Of a stretch of DNA of 64,000 bases, positions 11,136 to 23,519 are shown in pieces. Position 1 is the stretch's first letter; every line of letters begins with the position of its first letter. A program made the translations under genes and the position numbers. Under the pieces are notes generated by a model, which searched no databases, was not told where the DNA came from, and worked only from the letters and a program-made list of their open reading frames with translations. The DNA lies in NCBI RefSeq assembly GCF_932274485.2, contig NC_065884.2, positions 38,273,540 through 38,337,539 of the forward strand, in the 5' to 3' direction. This DNA comes from Patella vulgata. Taxonomy: Eukaryota; Mollusca; Gastropoda; Patellidae.

Positions 11136-11708
11136 TGTCGACTTTATTTATCAATGTTGAAGCGGCCATGAATAATAGAGTGCTGTCCCTTGCCGAGATC
11201 AAGTCAGCCCTCACTATCTCATCCTTCACTAAGAATCAATCTGTTTTACAGACCTAATGCGACATCCGTCTTTTATCTCTGTCCAAGATGACTGACCTTT
11301 AAAAGGTCAGACCGCTGTAGTTCTAAGGGTGACGTCACATCACAATGTTTACCAACAAAGCAAGATGGCATCGATAACGCCAAAAAAGATTACTTCTGTG
11401 GCTTGTTTGTTGTTTTAAAACAAACACGAGCAGGTCAATCAGATTAGACGGTAAAAAATGTACTTCTGAAAGAATTCAGAGTAAACAAACAGAAAAAAAA
11501 CGTCAAATTTATCGAAGGCTCGAACTAGCCCATACCGAGCACGTGATTACACTCAAGTCATGGTCATCCAGCGAATTTGGTAGTGAGGACCAGCTTGATT
11601 CGCAGTTAGTGAAGGGTAAGTATTTTTAGTGAAGGATGAGATAGTGAGGGCTGACTTGATTTCGTGGCCGCTTCAACATTGATAAATAAAGTCGATAAAT
11701 AAAGTCGA
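11136..11708. repeat. inverted-repeat element with 90-bp arms
   Basis: The left arm (about 11136-11228) starts GTCGACTTTATTTATCAATG and contains TCAAGTCAGCCCTCACTATC. The right arm (about 11618-11708) mirrors it with GATAGTGAGGGCTGACTTGA and CATTGATAAATAAAGTCGA. The enclosed 390 bases have no gene. The right end abuts the CGACA array. The AAATAAAGTCGA unit is duplicated at the right terminus. Confidence 0.7.
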
Positions 11709-11925
11709 CAACCCGACAACTCGCATCACGACACCACGACAACCCGACATCACGACATTTTTACGCGACAATACGACATTTTTACGCGACATTACGACAT
11801 TCTTAATGTCGTGGTGTCGGGTTAAAAATGTCGTGATGTCGGGTTGTCGGGTTGTCGTGGTGTCGGGTTATAATGTCGTAATGTCGTGATGTCGGGTTGT
11901 CGCCTTATGAAGGGCGACACCACGA
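11709..11925. repeat. CGACA / TGTCG pentamer-based palindrome
   Basis: The left half (about 11706-11808) is a run of CGACA words joined by short variable linkers (CCCGACAACCCGACA, ATTACGACATT, TTTTTACGCGACA). The right half (about 11810-11915) is the same vocabulary on the other strand (GTGTCGGGTTGTCGGGTTGT, AATGTCGTAATGTCG). The two halves can pair, forming a hairpin of about 200 bases. No coding sense. It abuts the inverted-repeat element at 11136-11708. Confidence 0.75.
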
Positions 11926-12917
11926 CATCACACCAATCAGCCACCATAGGTACTGGTGCTTCTAGAGTGAAAATGTCATTTTAGCAAGTAACAGTTTTCC
12001 CTGGAATTAATATGACAGGATTTTTGTCTAAATGACGTCATCACTTAATGCCAGTGAAAATAAAGCGCTCCTCTGCGGCTATTTATAAGTAAGTCGCCTT
12101 TCTGCATACATAAAGAAAAACTAATGTTGGTAAGTGTGTTGTAGGTTGTTGGAGTTATCTTAGACGTTAGACAGTTTTATTGTCCCATTCGGAAAATTGT
12201 TTTGTTTTTTTTTATTCCTTTTCCAATTCGTGTAGATCTCTGAAACTGTAACAGATAGAGTTCTGAATGTTGATTTTTCCCATGAAAGTTTTTAATAGTT
12301 AGTACTTATAACTATTAGTTTAGTTTAGTTTAAGCAATATTTTATTCAATCGAAAAGGATTGAACAACAGGCAAAGCCTATATAAGTTATTTCCCAGGGA
12401 TACGGAAAATAATAAACGATAAATATAAACATATACATAAAAATAAGATTAACTATAATAAATTGTAAAACTGAACATATATACAGTTGTGGGTAGACCG
12501 GTAGTGATGTAAATCTTGAACGTGCTTGAAAATTGAAAATCAGCCGTAATTCAGTCAATTTCCAACCGATTTTTAACAAGGTTAGATGTTTGTAGAGCCG
12601 GGGATATTGCCGATTAGATAAATGTCGAATTGAGATACCACATAGTTTGTTTTTTTTTCTTTTTTTTTTTGGTTGAAAATTTGAAAATATTTAAAATTGT
12701 CATTTCTTAGAATTTTGAGTTTTCAGTTATACATTTGGATTGCCGATGAGTATCCGATTCAAGCCATCTAAGATTATGTTGTGAATTGTTCAACTGTATT
12801 TTTCACTTTCCTTTTATCGTAATGCGCATGTCAAGGACATGTCAATATCTCAGTTATGCCAGTGTGTGTTTTTGTGGGTGTGTGTGAGGATAATCTCTGT
12901 CTTGCATCTTTTTTGTC
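11926..12917. other. unassigned AT-rich sequence
   Basis: No supported gene. A GGCTATTTATAAGTAAG stretch near 12080 could be a promoter-like AT box, but nothing downstream is coding. Phrases such as TTTGTAGAGCCGGGGATATTGCCG near 12592 resemble the AT-rich element body at 9104-10330. Confidence 0.35.
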
Positions 12918-14345
12918 CCCCGCCTTTCGAAGAAAGCAGGGACTATTAAAATGGGTCTGTCTGTCTGTCTGTCTGTCCTTCTGTCACACTTTTTGGGACA
13001 CAATAACTCTCTTTCTAATTGAGCTAGAATGTTCAAACTTGGTATAGCTGTTTATTGGGCCAATGCTTTGATGGAGTTCGAAGATTAGCATTTTCTGTTT
13101 AGGGTAAACAGAGATAAGCAATTTGATTGGTTGATGCTTTGGGACACAATAACTTTAGTTCTAATTAAGTGAGAGTGATGAAACTAGGTGCATATTTTCA
13201 TTACATCAATACCTTGACTAAGTTAGAAAATTGGCGTTTTCTGCTCAGGGTAAGCAGAGGGATAAGCAATTTGATTGGCCGAGACTTTGGAAGACAAAAA
13301 CTCTCCTTCTAATGGAGCTAGAATGTTCAAACTTGGTGTAATTGTTTATTAGGTCAATGCCTTGATGGAGTTCGAGGTTGAACATTTTCTGCTTAAGGTA
13401 AGCAGAGATAAGCAATTTGATTGGTTGATGCTTTGGGACACGATAACTTTAGTTCTAATTAAGCCAGCGTAATGAAAATTGGTGTATAGTTTCATTACAT
13501 CAATGCCTTGACTAAGTTCGATAATGAGCATTTTCGGCCCAGGGTAAGCAGAGCGATAAGCAATTTGATTGGTCGAGACTTTGTAACACACTTACTCTCA
13601 TTCTAAGTGAGTTATAATATTCACACTTAGCGCAGCTGTCTATTAGGCGAATGCTTTGATAGAGTTCGAAGATGAGAATTTTCTGCTTAGGCTAAGCAGA
13701 GATAAGCAATTTGATTGGTTGATGCTTTGGGACACGATAACTTTAGTTCTAATTAAGTGAGAGTAAGGACACTTTGTGTGTAGCTGTATTACATTAATAC
13801 CTTGACTAAGTTCGATGATGAACATTTTCTGCTGAGGGTAAGCAGGGCGATAAGCAATTTGATTATTCGAGACTTTGGAACACAATAACTCTCCTTCTAA
13901 TTCAGCTAGAATGTTCAACCTTGGTGTAGGCGTTCATTAGGTGAATGCCTTGATGGAGTTCGATGATGAACATTGTCTGCTTACGGTAGGCAGAGATAAG
14001 CAATCTGATTGGTTGACGGTTTGGGACACGATAACTTTAGTTTTAATTAAGGGAGAGTGATGAAAAGCCGAGTATATATTCATTATATTATTCTGCTTAG
14101 ACTAAGGAGCAATACGCAATTTGATTTGTCAAGACTTTGGAACATAACAGCTCTGCTTTTAATTGAGGTAGAATGTTTAAACTTGATGTAGATGTTCATT
14201 AGGTGAATTAACATTTCGAGCTAAAGCTAAGCAGAGCTAAGCAATTTCATTGGTCGATGCTTTGGGACAAGATAACTTTGATTCTATCTGAAAGAGAGTG
14301 ATGAAACTTAGTGTATAGTTGATAATCAGTTTGATTGCTTGATAC
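12918..14345 (+). mobile_element. hairpin-capped tandem-repeat element (CCCGCCTTTCGAAG type)
   Basis: The left end is a hairpin with arms CCCGCCTTTC and GAAAGCAGGG (about 12919-12941), then a GTCTGTCTGTCTGTC microsatellite. The body alternates two related units of about 150 bases: 'A' (GGGACACAATAACTCTC ... GCTAGAATGTTCAAACTTGG ... GATGGAGTTCGA) and 'B' (GATAACTTTAGTTCTAATTA ... GAGAGTGATGAAAC ... TTGACTAAGTTCGATAATGA). At least four A/B pairs are visible, spaced about 300 bases. The structure resembles bivalve non-autonomous tandem-core elements (the 'pearl' type), but that name is inference. A second copy is at 36247-38575. Confidence 0.7.
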
Positions 14346-14689
14346 TTTTTTAAAAAAATAAATGTGCTATTAATTAATATGTTTCATCTATTTATTTTGG
14401 GATTTCGGCGGGGGACATCAGCCTCACTGTTGGTTTGTGCTATTTTGATTAGATCTCGGCAACTGCTTTTCGCATCGTTACGATTTCTTCGGTTTTACTG
14501 GGAAAGTGGGTGTTACTTAGAGGATAAAGCTATTTTGAACGTTCTGCGACAATGCGAAATGTCCGAAATCACCGAAGCTATCGTTTTTAAAGATATTGCA
14601 GTAATTAACAATAATCGTTTCATTTTAACTTTCGATACATTTTAGCATGGCCGAAGACAGGGCACATAGCTACGCTACTTTTGATTTTT

Positions 14690-17600
14690 GATTTTCGCCA
14701 AATCATCGCAGATATTAGGCGCCAAATTTGGAAAATTAAATTTTTTACAAATACAAACTTTTTTATTTATGAATATTTTTGGGTCGTGTTTTACACAGAA
14801 TTAAAGAGACATCTGACTTGAGCAAAAATGTGAAAAAAATTTTGTCTCAGTAATTTTCCTTGGCCCCCCCATTGGCTAATTCAGTTTTTCAGTCCTAGAT
14901 TAATTATTTATTGTTCGATTTGTATAAAACAAAGTTCATATGCTCCGATGTCTCGATTGAAATTTTTTTTTTTTTTTTTACCGATAGAGTTATCTGTCGG
15001 CAACGGAAGTGGCGTAATTTTACCAAAAACTACAATTTTGACAGTTCGGTACCATTTTTCGAAAGCAAATATATTTTTTAAAACTGATATACCTAAAAGA
15101 GTTTGCCATTTAAAGGCGCAAAAAAGTGTGAGCTCAGTTTTTTTAATTTCGATTTCATTTTCGAGCCAGTTTGACTAAGAGGTGAAAAAAGGTGTAAAAT
15201 TTACCTATTTACAACCCATTCGGGCTTTTTAGATTTTAAAATATTTCTACGTAGCTATTATCCATACGAAGAAAATGTATGCTAAAATTAGTTTGTAATA
15301 TGAGCAGTTACCCATAAATTGGCATTTTTGCAAGTTTCAGTTTTTACCCTATTTTGCCTGTAAAAGAGTCAATTATTATTGGATTTTCATAGAAGTGACA
15401 CCATTTGATGCGTAATATCAATTTGAGCAAAAACTGTATTTATAGCCTTCGAAACAAATAATTTATTCATATCAGTCGTATTTGTTATTTGTTTAAAATT
15501 TTGATATTTGATTCCAGTCAACTAATAGAATGAACCCATACGATCATATCGATAACACAAAATGGTTTCTAACTTGTTCGGTTGCGGAGAAATAGGCGAT
15601 TTTCAACAGGTCACTTTTCAAGGTTTTTAGACCATAAAAGTGTCAATTATTATTCGATTTTCATAAAATTTTCACTGTGTGATACTTAATGCCATTTACG
15701 ATTTTATACACGTAATTTAAGATTTTCATTATCACCGGAAGTAACGTCGTTTTGGCAAAAACTGTATTTTTAGCCTCTAAAACAAATACTTGTTTGAAGT
15801 TAGCGATATTCATTATTCGTATAAAATTATGATATTTGATTCCCATGGACAAATAGTATAAATCAATACGATCATATTGATATCATAAAATTGTTTCTAA
15901 CATCTTCCCTTGCCGAGAAATAACCATTTTTTTCAGGATCATTTTTTAAGATTTTCTGCATTTTAATTTCAGTTTATGGGTTCTGGGTTAATTATTTATT
16001 GCTTGGTTTGTTTAAAAGAAAAGCCCATATGCTCCATGGTGAAAATTCTCAACTTTCTTCTACCGATAAAAGTTTCTGTCGGCACCGGAAGTGCCGTAAT
16101 TTTGTCCAAAACTTCAATTTGGCGTGTCTAAAGTTCTTTTAAAAAGCAAGTATTAATGTTTACAATTCTAATAGATCAAGTTGAATGCTCATACTAAGAC
16201 GCAAAATATGTCTTGCTTAGTTGTTTTTTCATTTCGGTTTTACATTTCGGGTGTACAAATGAGCTATTTACAACGCATTCGGGCTTTTCATATTTTAAAA
16301 TATTTCTTGACAACTTTCATGAACCTGTAGCATTAATCCATACGATGACAATGTATGTCAAAATTTAGTTTGTAATATTGACTGTTGCCGAGAATTAGGC
16401 AATTTTGTATGAGTCACTTTTCACGTTATTTAGCCTGTAAACGAGTTAATTATAATCCGATTTTCTATTTTTTTTTCTCACCATGTGATGCCTAATGCCA
16501 TTTTTGACTGGGCGGACCCAATCTTACATTTTCAATGTCACCGGAAACGGCATCATATGGGCAAAAAATGTATTTTTAGCCTTCAAAACAAATATTTTAT
16601 TTAACTGCGTCGTATTTGTAATTTGTTTATAATTAAGATATTTGCTTCCAATCAACACTTTCGCGAGAAATATGCGATTTTCTACAACTCGCTTTTCAAG
16701 GTTTTTGGTCGATAATAGTTTCAATTATCATTCAAGTTTCATAAAATTTTCAACATGTGTTGCCTAATGTCATTTACGATTTCTTAAAACTGATAAAACA
16801 TTTTCATTATCACCGGAAGTAATGTCATTTTGGCAAAATCTGTATTTTTAGCCTTGAAAACAAATATTCATTTTAAGTAAGTGATATTCATTATTCGTAT
16901 AAAATTATGATATTTGATTTCAGTGGATAAGTAACATGAATCAATACGATCATACAGATATCAAAAAAGTGATTCTAACGTCTTCTCGTGCCAATAAATA
17001 ACCAATTTTGTCAGTGTCACTTTTTAAGATTATTCGCATTTTAATAAAGGATTAATTCTGTCATGCAAAGGACAATCGGGGTGGTTTTTTTCCTTTTTCT
17101 GTAATCCAATTTAAATATTTTGTTGAAAGTGGAAGTGATGTAATCGTGTCGAGTCTTCGTTGTATAAATGGAACTGATATTGCTGGATTTAGTGGCTTAT
17201 TCATTTCAAAACACGTGTGCAATGCAAATATGGAAATCTGTTTAACGTTTTCATTGTTAGGGAAGTGACGTCAGTTCGTTTTCGGGCTATTTCGATTAAA
17301 AGGGGAACACAGGTTTAAAATTAAGCTATTTACAACCCATTCAGCGTCTTCATATTTTAAAATATTTCTTCGTACCTTTCATAAACTGGTAACAATAATC
17401 CATACGAAGAGAATGCATGTGAAATTTAATTTGTAATATGCGCAGTTCCCGAGAAATAGGCAATTTTGCATGCATCCCTTTTCACGCGTTTTTGCCTGTA
17501 AAAGAGTCAATTATCGTTCGATTTTCATTTTTGTTTTACCATTTCATGCCTAATACCAATTCTAACTAGGTCAAACCAGTTGAACATTTTTACTGTCACC

Positions 17601-18170
17601 GGAAATGACGTCATTTGGACAAAAACTGTATTTTTAGCCTTCAAAACAAATATTTTGACAAAAACTGTATTTTTAGCCTTAAAAAAAACCATTTTTTTAA
17701 AGTGATTTATATTTATTATTCGTTTAACATCATGATCTTTGAATCCAATGGACATATAGATTGGATCAATACGATCATACAGATGTCCAAAAATTGCTTC
17801 TGGCATCTTCCCGTGTCGAGAAATAACCAATTTTGTCAGAAACACTTTGTAAGATTTTTTTCGCATTTTAATTTCCCATTAGAAAGTCAGCTAACTTAGC
17901 GGTAAGTTAGTAACAAATTTTGTCAGGGTCACTTTTTTGACATATGTAACACATGGTAACAAATGTACAAATGGAATTGATATTGCTGGATTTGGTTGAT
18001 TCTGCGTCTATTTTATAACACGTGTGCAATGCTTGTGTGGAAACCTGTTTAACGGTTTCATTAGTACCGGAAGTGGCATAAGTTCAAGGGTAGCGTGGTA
18101 CCGGAAGTGACTTAAGTTCAAGATTAACGTGGCACAGGTGAAACCGGTAAGCATTTTCTTTCCATCCACT
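14690..18170. repeat. large non-coding element of about 1.1-kb direct units
   Basis: Blocks recur at about 15640-16000, 16710-17060 and 17500-17900, including TTCATTATCACCGGAAGTAA, GGCAAAAACTGTATTTTTAG, CCTTCAAAACAAATATTTT and CAATACGATCATACAGAT. The right end (about 17700-18160) is the sequence that forms each arm of the 2205-3395 fold-back. The left end (about 14715-14870, CGCCAAATTTGGAAAATTAA) has a second copy at 63440-63600. The open frames across it are conserved between units only as DNA and show no domain. It is non-autonomous. Confidence 0.65.
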
Positions 18171-19175
18171 GTAGCCAGGTGTTATGCGCATGCGCTATAC
18201 TATTGGAAGAAATTGATGACATCACCCACTATTTGACTTCAGCCCCCCCTCATACGTCACTCTTTTTCTGACTTACTTGCTGTTAAGTATTTTTTGTGGG
18301 TAAATTCATAGTTTTAGATTTTTAAATGATTGAATTTTAAATAATTATCAAAACCCATTAAGTACGAACTGTTTCTTGTTATTTTTCTTCTTTTCTTTTT
18401 TTTTTGGGGGGGGGGGGGGGCTATTTGAAATTTGAATTTTAATCTTGATTTTCTAATATTAAAAATCAATTTTCTAAACTATTTCACAATTTTAAAAATT
18501 AATTTTCAAAACTATTTCATAATTTTAATATTTAACTTATAATTTCAAACATTCAAGCAGATGTACTCATTATTTACAGAATAAAATATTTTTTAAGCTT
18601 CTGAGAAAATAAAATTGTGCGTCAATAGGCCTATTTATCTTTTACCAGTGCGATAAGACAAACATTTCTTATTCAAGAAATTCAAAGATTCAATTTATTT
18701 AACCGGAGCATTAAGTATGGTTTACTGGTCGAGAGCGAGACATTAAGTAATATATTGATACTGCACGAGGCGTTACCCGAGTTTTGTTTTAATATAATTC
18801 GCAATGTCTTTAGCTCGAGACCATTAAACAACATAAAATACAGACACTATCCCGCAAGTGCTTTTCAATGAAATACGTTACGCGAGTCCAATATTTCATC
18901 TAGTATAGATAATGTACGATTGGCAAGTTGCCCGTACATTATTGGAAATAATGGTACGCCAACATCAAAGGATGACGTCACATCTGTAATTTAAATATAT
19001 CTATTGCAAATATAATGCTTGTATAATCTCAATGATAAAATTTTGCCTTTCTAGTATTAGGAAAGGTGTAAAAATACATTCAGATCCTGGAGAAAACATC
19101 AGTTTAATTATAAATTAGATGCCCCCCCCCCCCCCAAACAAATCAAGACATACACCAAAAACACCTGTATTACAT
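18171..19175. other. unassigned AT-rich sequence with poly-G and poly-C tracts
   Basis: No gene is seen. A T10G16-like tract lies near 18390-18420, and a poly-C tract near 19123-19136 immediately precedes the SINE. The local palindrome AATGTACG ... CGTACATT is near 18910-18940. The rest is simple AT-rich sequence. Confidence 0.4.
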
Positions 19176-19179
19176 ATCT

Positions 19180-19565
19180 TGATCCCTGCATTGGCCGATA
19201 AAGTTCGTCGGGATTTTCCGACGTAGTTTCCCCTTGTCATTGGTGCAGGATGGCGGGGGGAGGGTGTTGACAAAAAACAGCTGTCTAGTCGTTCCGAGGG
19301 GACAAAAAACGAGGTCCCGTGTGAGTGCATGTAAAATATTCGATACAAGAGTAGGTCGTAGTGCCGCTGTCCGGGCAAAATTTCCCTAATAGCACACCCT
19401 ATGGCATATGCCCGTCTTTATTAGCTCAGTCGGAGCAGAACAGTAGGACGTTAAACCTCATTTCATTTCATTTCATTTCCTATGCTCGTCTTCATTAGCC
19501 CAGTCTTTATTAGCCTAGTTCGGAGCAAAACAGTAGGACGTTAAATCCCATTTCATTTCATTTGT
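19180..19565 (+). mobile_element. tRNA-headed SINE, 5'-truncated, with duplicated tail
   Basis: From TTGATCCCTGCATTGGCCG to AGGACGTTAAACCTCATTTC this matches the reverse complement of the SINEs at 25230-25578 and 27246-27618. The tRNA-like head is missing. A second tail (GGAGCAAAACAGTAGGACGT ... CCCATTTCATTTCATTT, about 19505-19562) follows the first, so there is either a tail duplication or a second, very short insertion. A poly-C run lies just upstream. Confidence 0.8.
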
Positions 19566-20954
19566 ATTACATTTCTAAAAGTTATTACAATTTATCTCCA
19601 TACTCAATACGTTTAAAAAAAACCAAGCCCTCATCCCACCCCTATAGTAACTTTGGTTTGCCTTTATTGGCCTAAAGTATTAAACTTAAGATACATTATG
19701 TAGTTCAAAATTAGATAATGCAAAATGAAGATATTGAAAATTTAATTCAAATTACTTTATTCTAAGACAAGTTATTAGGCGGTAGTAGATAACAATGCAC
19801 CTAGGTGTGGTCTCTAGTATATATGCAACATAGATGATTAATATCTACACTCACGTTAAACCAACTGTATCTATTCATTTTAAATCTTACGTTGAACTTA
19901 ATAAACTATATGATTTATTGTCATTAAAACATCAATGACTGGTTAACAGTGTGTAATTAAAAACTATAACTGTATAATTGTATAAATAATCATATTAATA
20001 AATTTAAGGTGTCATATGGTTGCACATACCTCCAAGGTAGATTCAAAGTCATAATGTAAACTAAGATATCATTACATTCTTTAATTACAATTCTCAATAG
20101 GGGGAGGGGTATAATTTATTGTGTAACATTGTGATTATAATCAAAACAATAAATCGCGTCCTATACCACAAACAAGCCATAGGAAGAAATCCTTCCTATT
20201 GCCAATATTTTAATGTACCTAGAATTTTCTACACCAAGTCTATTGCATCCAGATATTTAAAGCGTGTTGCAAATATATAATTATTTAAGAGAACCTATGT
20301 CATGTTAGGATTAACATATCGTACATTCATATTCATTTGACGATCGACCTCCTATTTACAAAACTATGGTTTATGCGAACTACAGTGTAAACATGGTTTA
20401 GAAACTATATCTGAACTACAGGGTACATCATGGATTAGAGACTATACGGATTACAGGGTACATCGAACGACAGGGTACAATTTTCATATCTTTAATTATT
20501 TTTAAAAGCAAAATACAGCCTACTTTAGTTAAAGGAACATAAATCATGCAAACACGGCGAGACAATCTAATGTTGGAGCCAGAAGTATTTTTTTTATCTT
20601 TGAAAAAAAAATTTAGGCTCAACTCAAATCAATTTGAAATTCAATTTTTATTAATATTAATGAAAGCTTACTTTAACAATATAACATATATGAGATAAGC
20701 ACACTGTGAGAAGATTTAGGAGCCAATTGTGTTTCCATTGGGAAAAAAATAAATCATTGTGATAATTTTAAATTAGGCCTAAGTATATAGGAAAGGCCTT
20801 GTCCAAACTGGAGCGTGGCACTGGTATTTTCAAAGTGCCCTTGGAAAAAGTCTATGGGGATTAAATTTCAAAACAAGGCATCGCAACATAGATAAGTTTC
20901 AAAGTTATAAAACGCTTTTATGATTCGGCAATAATTAACAGTTTATAGTCTATA
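19566..20954. other. unassigned AT-rich sequence
   Basis: No gene, tRNA or known repeat is recognised. Short near-repeats occur at 20380-20480 (CTATATCTGAACTACAGGGTAC and GGATTACAGGGTACATCG). This is among the least repeat-dense intervals of the window. Confidence 0.35.
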
Positions 20955-21995
20955 TAGTCCGGTGGCTGAAGGGGGGGAATCGCCACCCGAGCTGTGAATT
21001 TATGAGACCAGGTTTTTCTAGACCAGGTTTTTGCGTAGATTCCGAATCTGGGTCATGATCAGGCGTTTGACGGGTCGTTTTCGAGATATAGGGGGTCAAA
21101 TGTCTACAATTGGGGAAAATGTGATTATGTTCACATAAATGATGATCATGTTATATATTAATAAAACATACATTACTAGGACTGTCCATCTCTTACTAAG
21201 TGTTTATGATGCCCCTGTTCAACTGTTTTGATTTGTGGCGAGGTTGGGTAGGTGGTTGCAGGTGTGCGTGTGTGTAGGGGGGGGGGGGGTAAAATTAACG
21301 GGAAATAAGTTCAGGTCGATTTAAATGATGATTTTCTTAGAGCTTGATAAAATCATTACTTTTTTAAATTCCGCTGCACATCTCTAAATATGAGTATAAA
21401 TTCCCATTTAATGGGGGTGGCGGTGTGGGCAAAAAGTGATCAGGCATTTGAAGGGGGGACCAATGTCTACAATTGCGGGGAAATGTCATTATGTTGACAT
21501 AAATGATTATCATGTTATATATTAATAAAACATACATTTCTAGGACTGTCCACCTCTAAATAAGTGTATATGATGCCCCTGGACAACTGTTTTGATTTGA
21601 GGGGGTGGGGCTTGCCGGTGTGCATGTGTGGAAGGGTGGGGGGGAATTGGCGGGAAATGAGTTCACGTTGATTTAAATGATGATTTTCTTAGAGCTTAAT
21701 AAAAACATTACTTTTTAATGTATTTTTGGGGACAGAAACCACTTGGTTTAAAATTGACCTGAAAAGTGGCTTTTCGTTAGCTTTTTTTTCGTTCAGTACC
21801 AATTTCATCATTCAAAATATTATATTATATATTGCAATCTGATTAAAACACAGATCCTATTTTGTTCCGTTTTTTATAGTTTAAAATTTTGTCTTCATAA
21901 CACTAGGATCTGGAAGAGTTGTTGTATAAGCCGCGTTCTGGTTAATGTGAGGGATTATCTGTTACGGCGAGTTCTTATCAACGCTGGTTGATTAA

Positions 21996-22253
21996 TCAAT
22001 GTCTGACGTCTTTATGGGTGATCAACAGCTCGCATATATCCTGTGGATATGCTTCAGATACCCATTCGCATAGTAAATCTTCATTCCAGCCTCGTATTGT
22101 ATCGCAAGGTGATCTTGTTTGATCATTTAATGTGCAGCAGAAGACTACCCAGGCAAGATGGTAATAAAAGAAACCATTAAAATTCCTCCAGAAAATCTTT
22201 CTTCTAATGTCATCTACTGATAAGTCGCCTTTTTCCGTACATGGCACAAACAA
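21996..22253 (-). pseudogene. open frame in captured palindrome, left copy (85 aa)
   Basis: The frame encodes MFVPCTEKGDLSVDD, then RRKIFW, and later GWNEDLLCEWVSEAYPQD. It is mirrored on the plus strand at about 22640-22760, where a diverged frame reads TSVDDTRRKIFW and, after a stop, GWNEDLQCELVSEAYPKD. Preservation of readable peptide in both arms suggests a captured coding fragment, but I do not recognise the protein. The left copy has an extra segment (FYYHLAWVVFCC) missing from the right copy. It lies inside the long-TIR element and has no supported function. Confidence 0.3.
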
Positions 22254-22378
22254 TTAGTTCTATTCCAGTAATTACGTCATCAGAAACATCATTTGCCTGT
22301 CCCAGCTCTTTAGAAAGTTGGAATTATCTTATAAAAGAAAAACAGATAGTCATTACCATTGAAAGCATGCAGGCCTAG

Positions 22379-22693
22379 ATATTCCTAGACACTTATATCA
22401 AGATTAGTATTGAAAGTGTCGAGAATATCCTAGAACTGACAACAAACCACGAGAACACCAAACTAGCTTACCTACTCCTCTTCGTATTGCAAATTAATGG
22501 AGGCGCTGAAACAAATTGTATTTTGTGTTCTTGCTCGGGCGAAATAGACATCCCAATCATTCTCCTCGCACACGATGATCCAAAAATACACATTTTGATC
22601 GATAATGAGACAGGCAAAGGTAGAAAATATCACGGAAGGCGACTTACATCAGTAGATGACACTAGAAGAAAGATTTTCTGGGTGAAAAAATAA
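22379..22693 (+). other. open frame without ATG, about 104 codons, unidentified
   Basis: A stop-free plus-strand frame runs from the stop codon at 22376 to 22693. It includes ENILELTTNHENTKLAYLLL, then CILCSCSGEIDIPIILLAHD and the TSVDDTRRKIFW peptide shared with the minus-strand frame at 21996-22253. It has no ATG upstream of the conserved part, so if coding it would be an internal exon. The cysteine cluster C-x2-C-x-C is not enough for a family call. It may be host exon sequence carried by the long-TIR element. Confidence 0.25.
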
Positions 22694-23519
22694 CATGGCT
22701 GGAATGAAGATTTACAATGTGAACTGGTATCTGAAGCATATCCAAAGGACATATGAGGGCTTTTGGTAAGCAACCAAGAAGATATTTATCTCGCTCATAT
22801 TATGAACTTTTGATTTTGAATCTTCTGATAAAGACTAAGAATAAACTAATATCCAAACATGTCTCTAATTTACTGTGTTTTCGATTTACATTTCCAGATC
22901 TCTTGAAAAGTGCCATCATAATTTAATATTTTGAATGACCAAATATAGGTACCATCATAATTTAATATTTTGAATGACCAAATATAGGTACTGAACGAAA
23001 TGATTTCTGTCCACAAAGATACATGTTGCCCCCCCCCCCCCCCATGAGCCCCCCCCCCCCACACACACACACACACACACATTGGGAATCTTATACACAT
23101 ACTTGTAGAGATGTTTCATCAGGTTCTAAGAAAATCATCATTTAAATCAACGTGAATTCATTTCCCGCCAATTTACACCCCCCCCCCCCCCACTTCCACA
23201 CAAGCACACCTGCAACCACCCACCCCACCTCGCCACAAATCAAAACAGCTGTCCAAGGGCATCATATATACTTATTTAGAGATGGCCAGTCCTAGAAATT
23301 TATGTTTTATTTATATATAACAACACCACCATTTATGTCAACATAATCACATTTTCCCCCAATTGTAGACTTTGGACCCCCGCCCCCCGCCCCCCATATC
23401 TCGAAAACGCCCCCTCAAACGCCTGATCACCACCCAGATTCGGAATCTACGCAAAAAACTGGTCTAGAAAAACTTGGTCTCATAAATTCGCCCCCCCCCC
23501 CCTTCAGCCACCGGACTAA

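Larger units (their letters stand above)
20955..23518. mobile_element. 2.56-kb element with about 400-bp terminal inverted repeats
   Basis: Left end TAGTCCGGTGGCTGAAGGGG at 20955 is mirrored by CCACCGGACTA ending at 23518. The arms continue for about 400 bases (20955-21365 and 23115-23518) through GATTCCGAATCTGGGT, TCTACAATTGGGG and TTTAAATGATGATTTTCTTA. A second direct copy of the left arm follows at about 21455-21720. The centre holds a smaller palindrome with short open frames. The segment at about 21830-22020 is paralogous, in opposite orientation, to 25780-26060. No transposase is recognised and the target duplication is unclear because a Helitron-like element landed at the right edge. 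Superfamily unknown. Confidence 0.75.

Noticed and set aside
12070-12125. Promoter-like GGCTATTTATAAGTAAG with a downstream ATG
   Set aside because: No coding frame of any length follows, and AT-rich DNA produces such boxes often.
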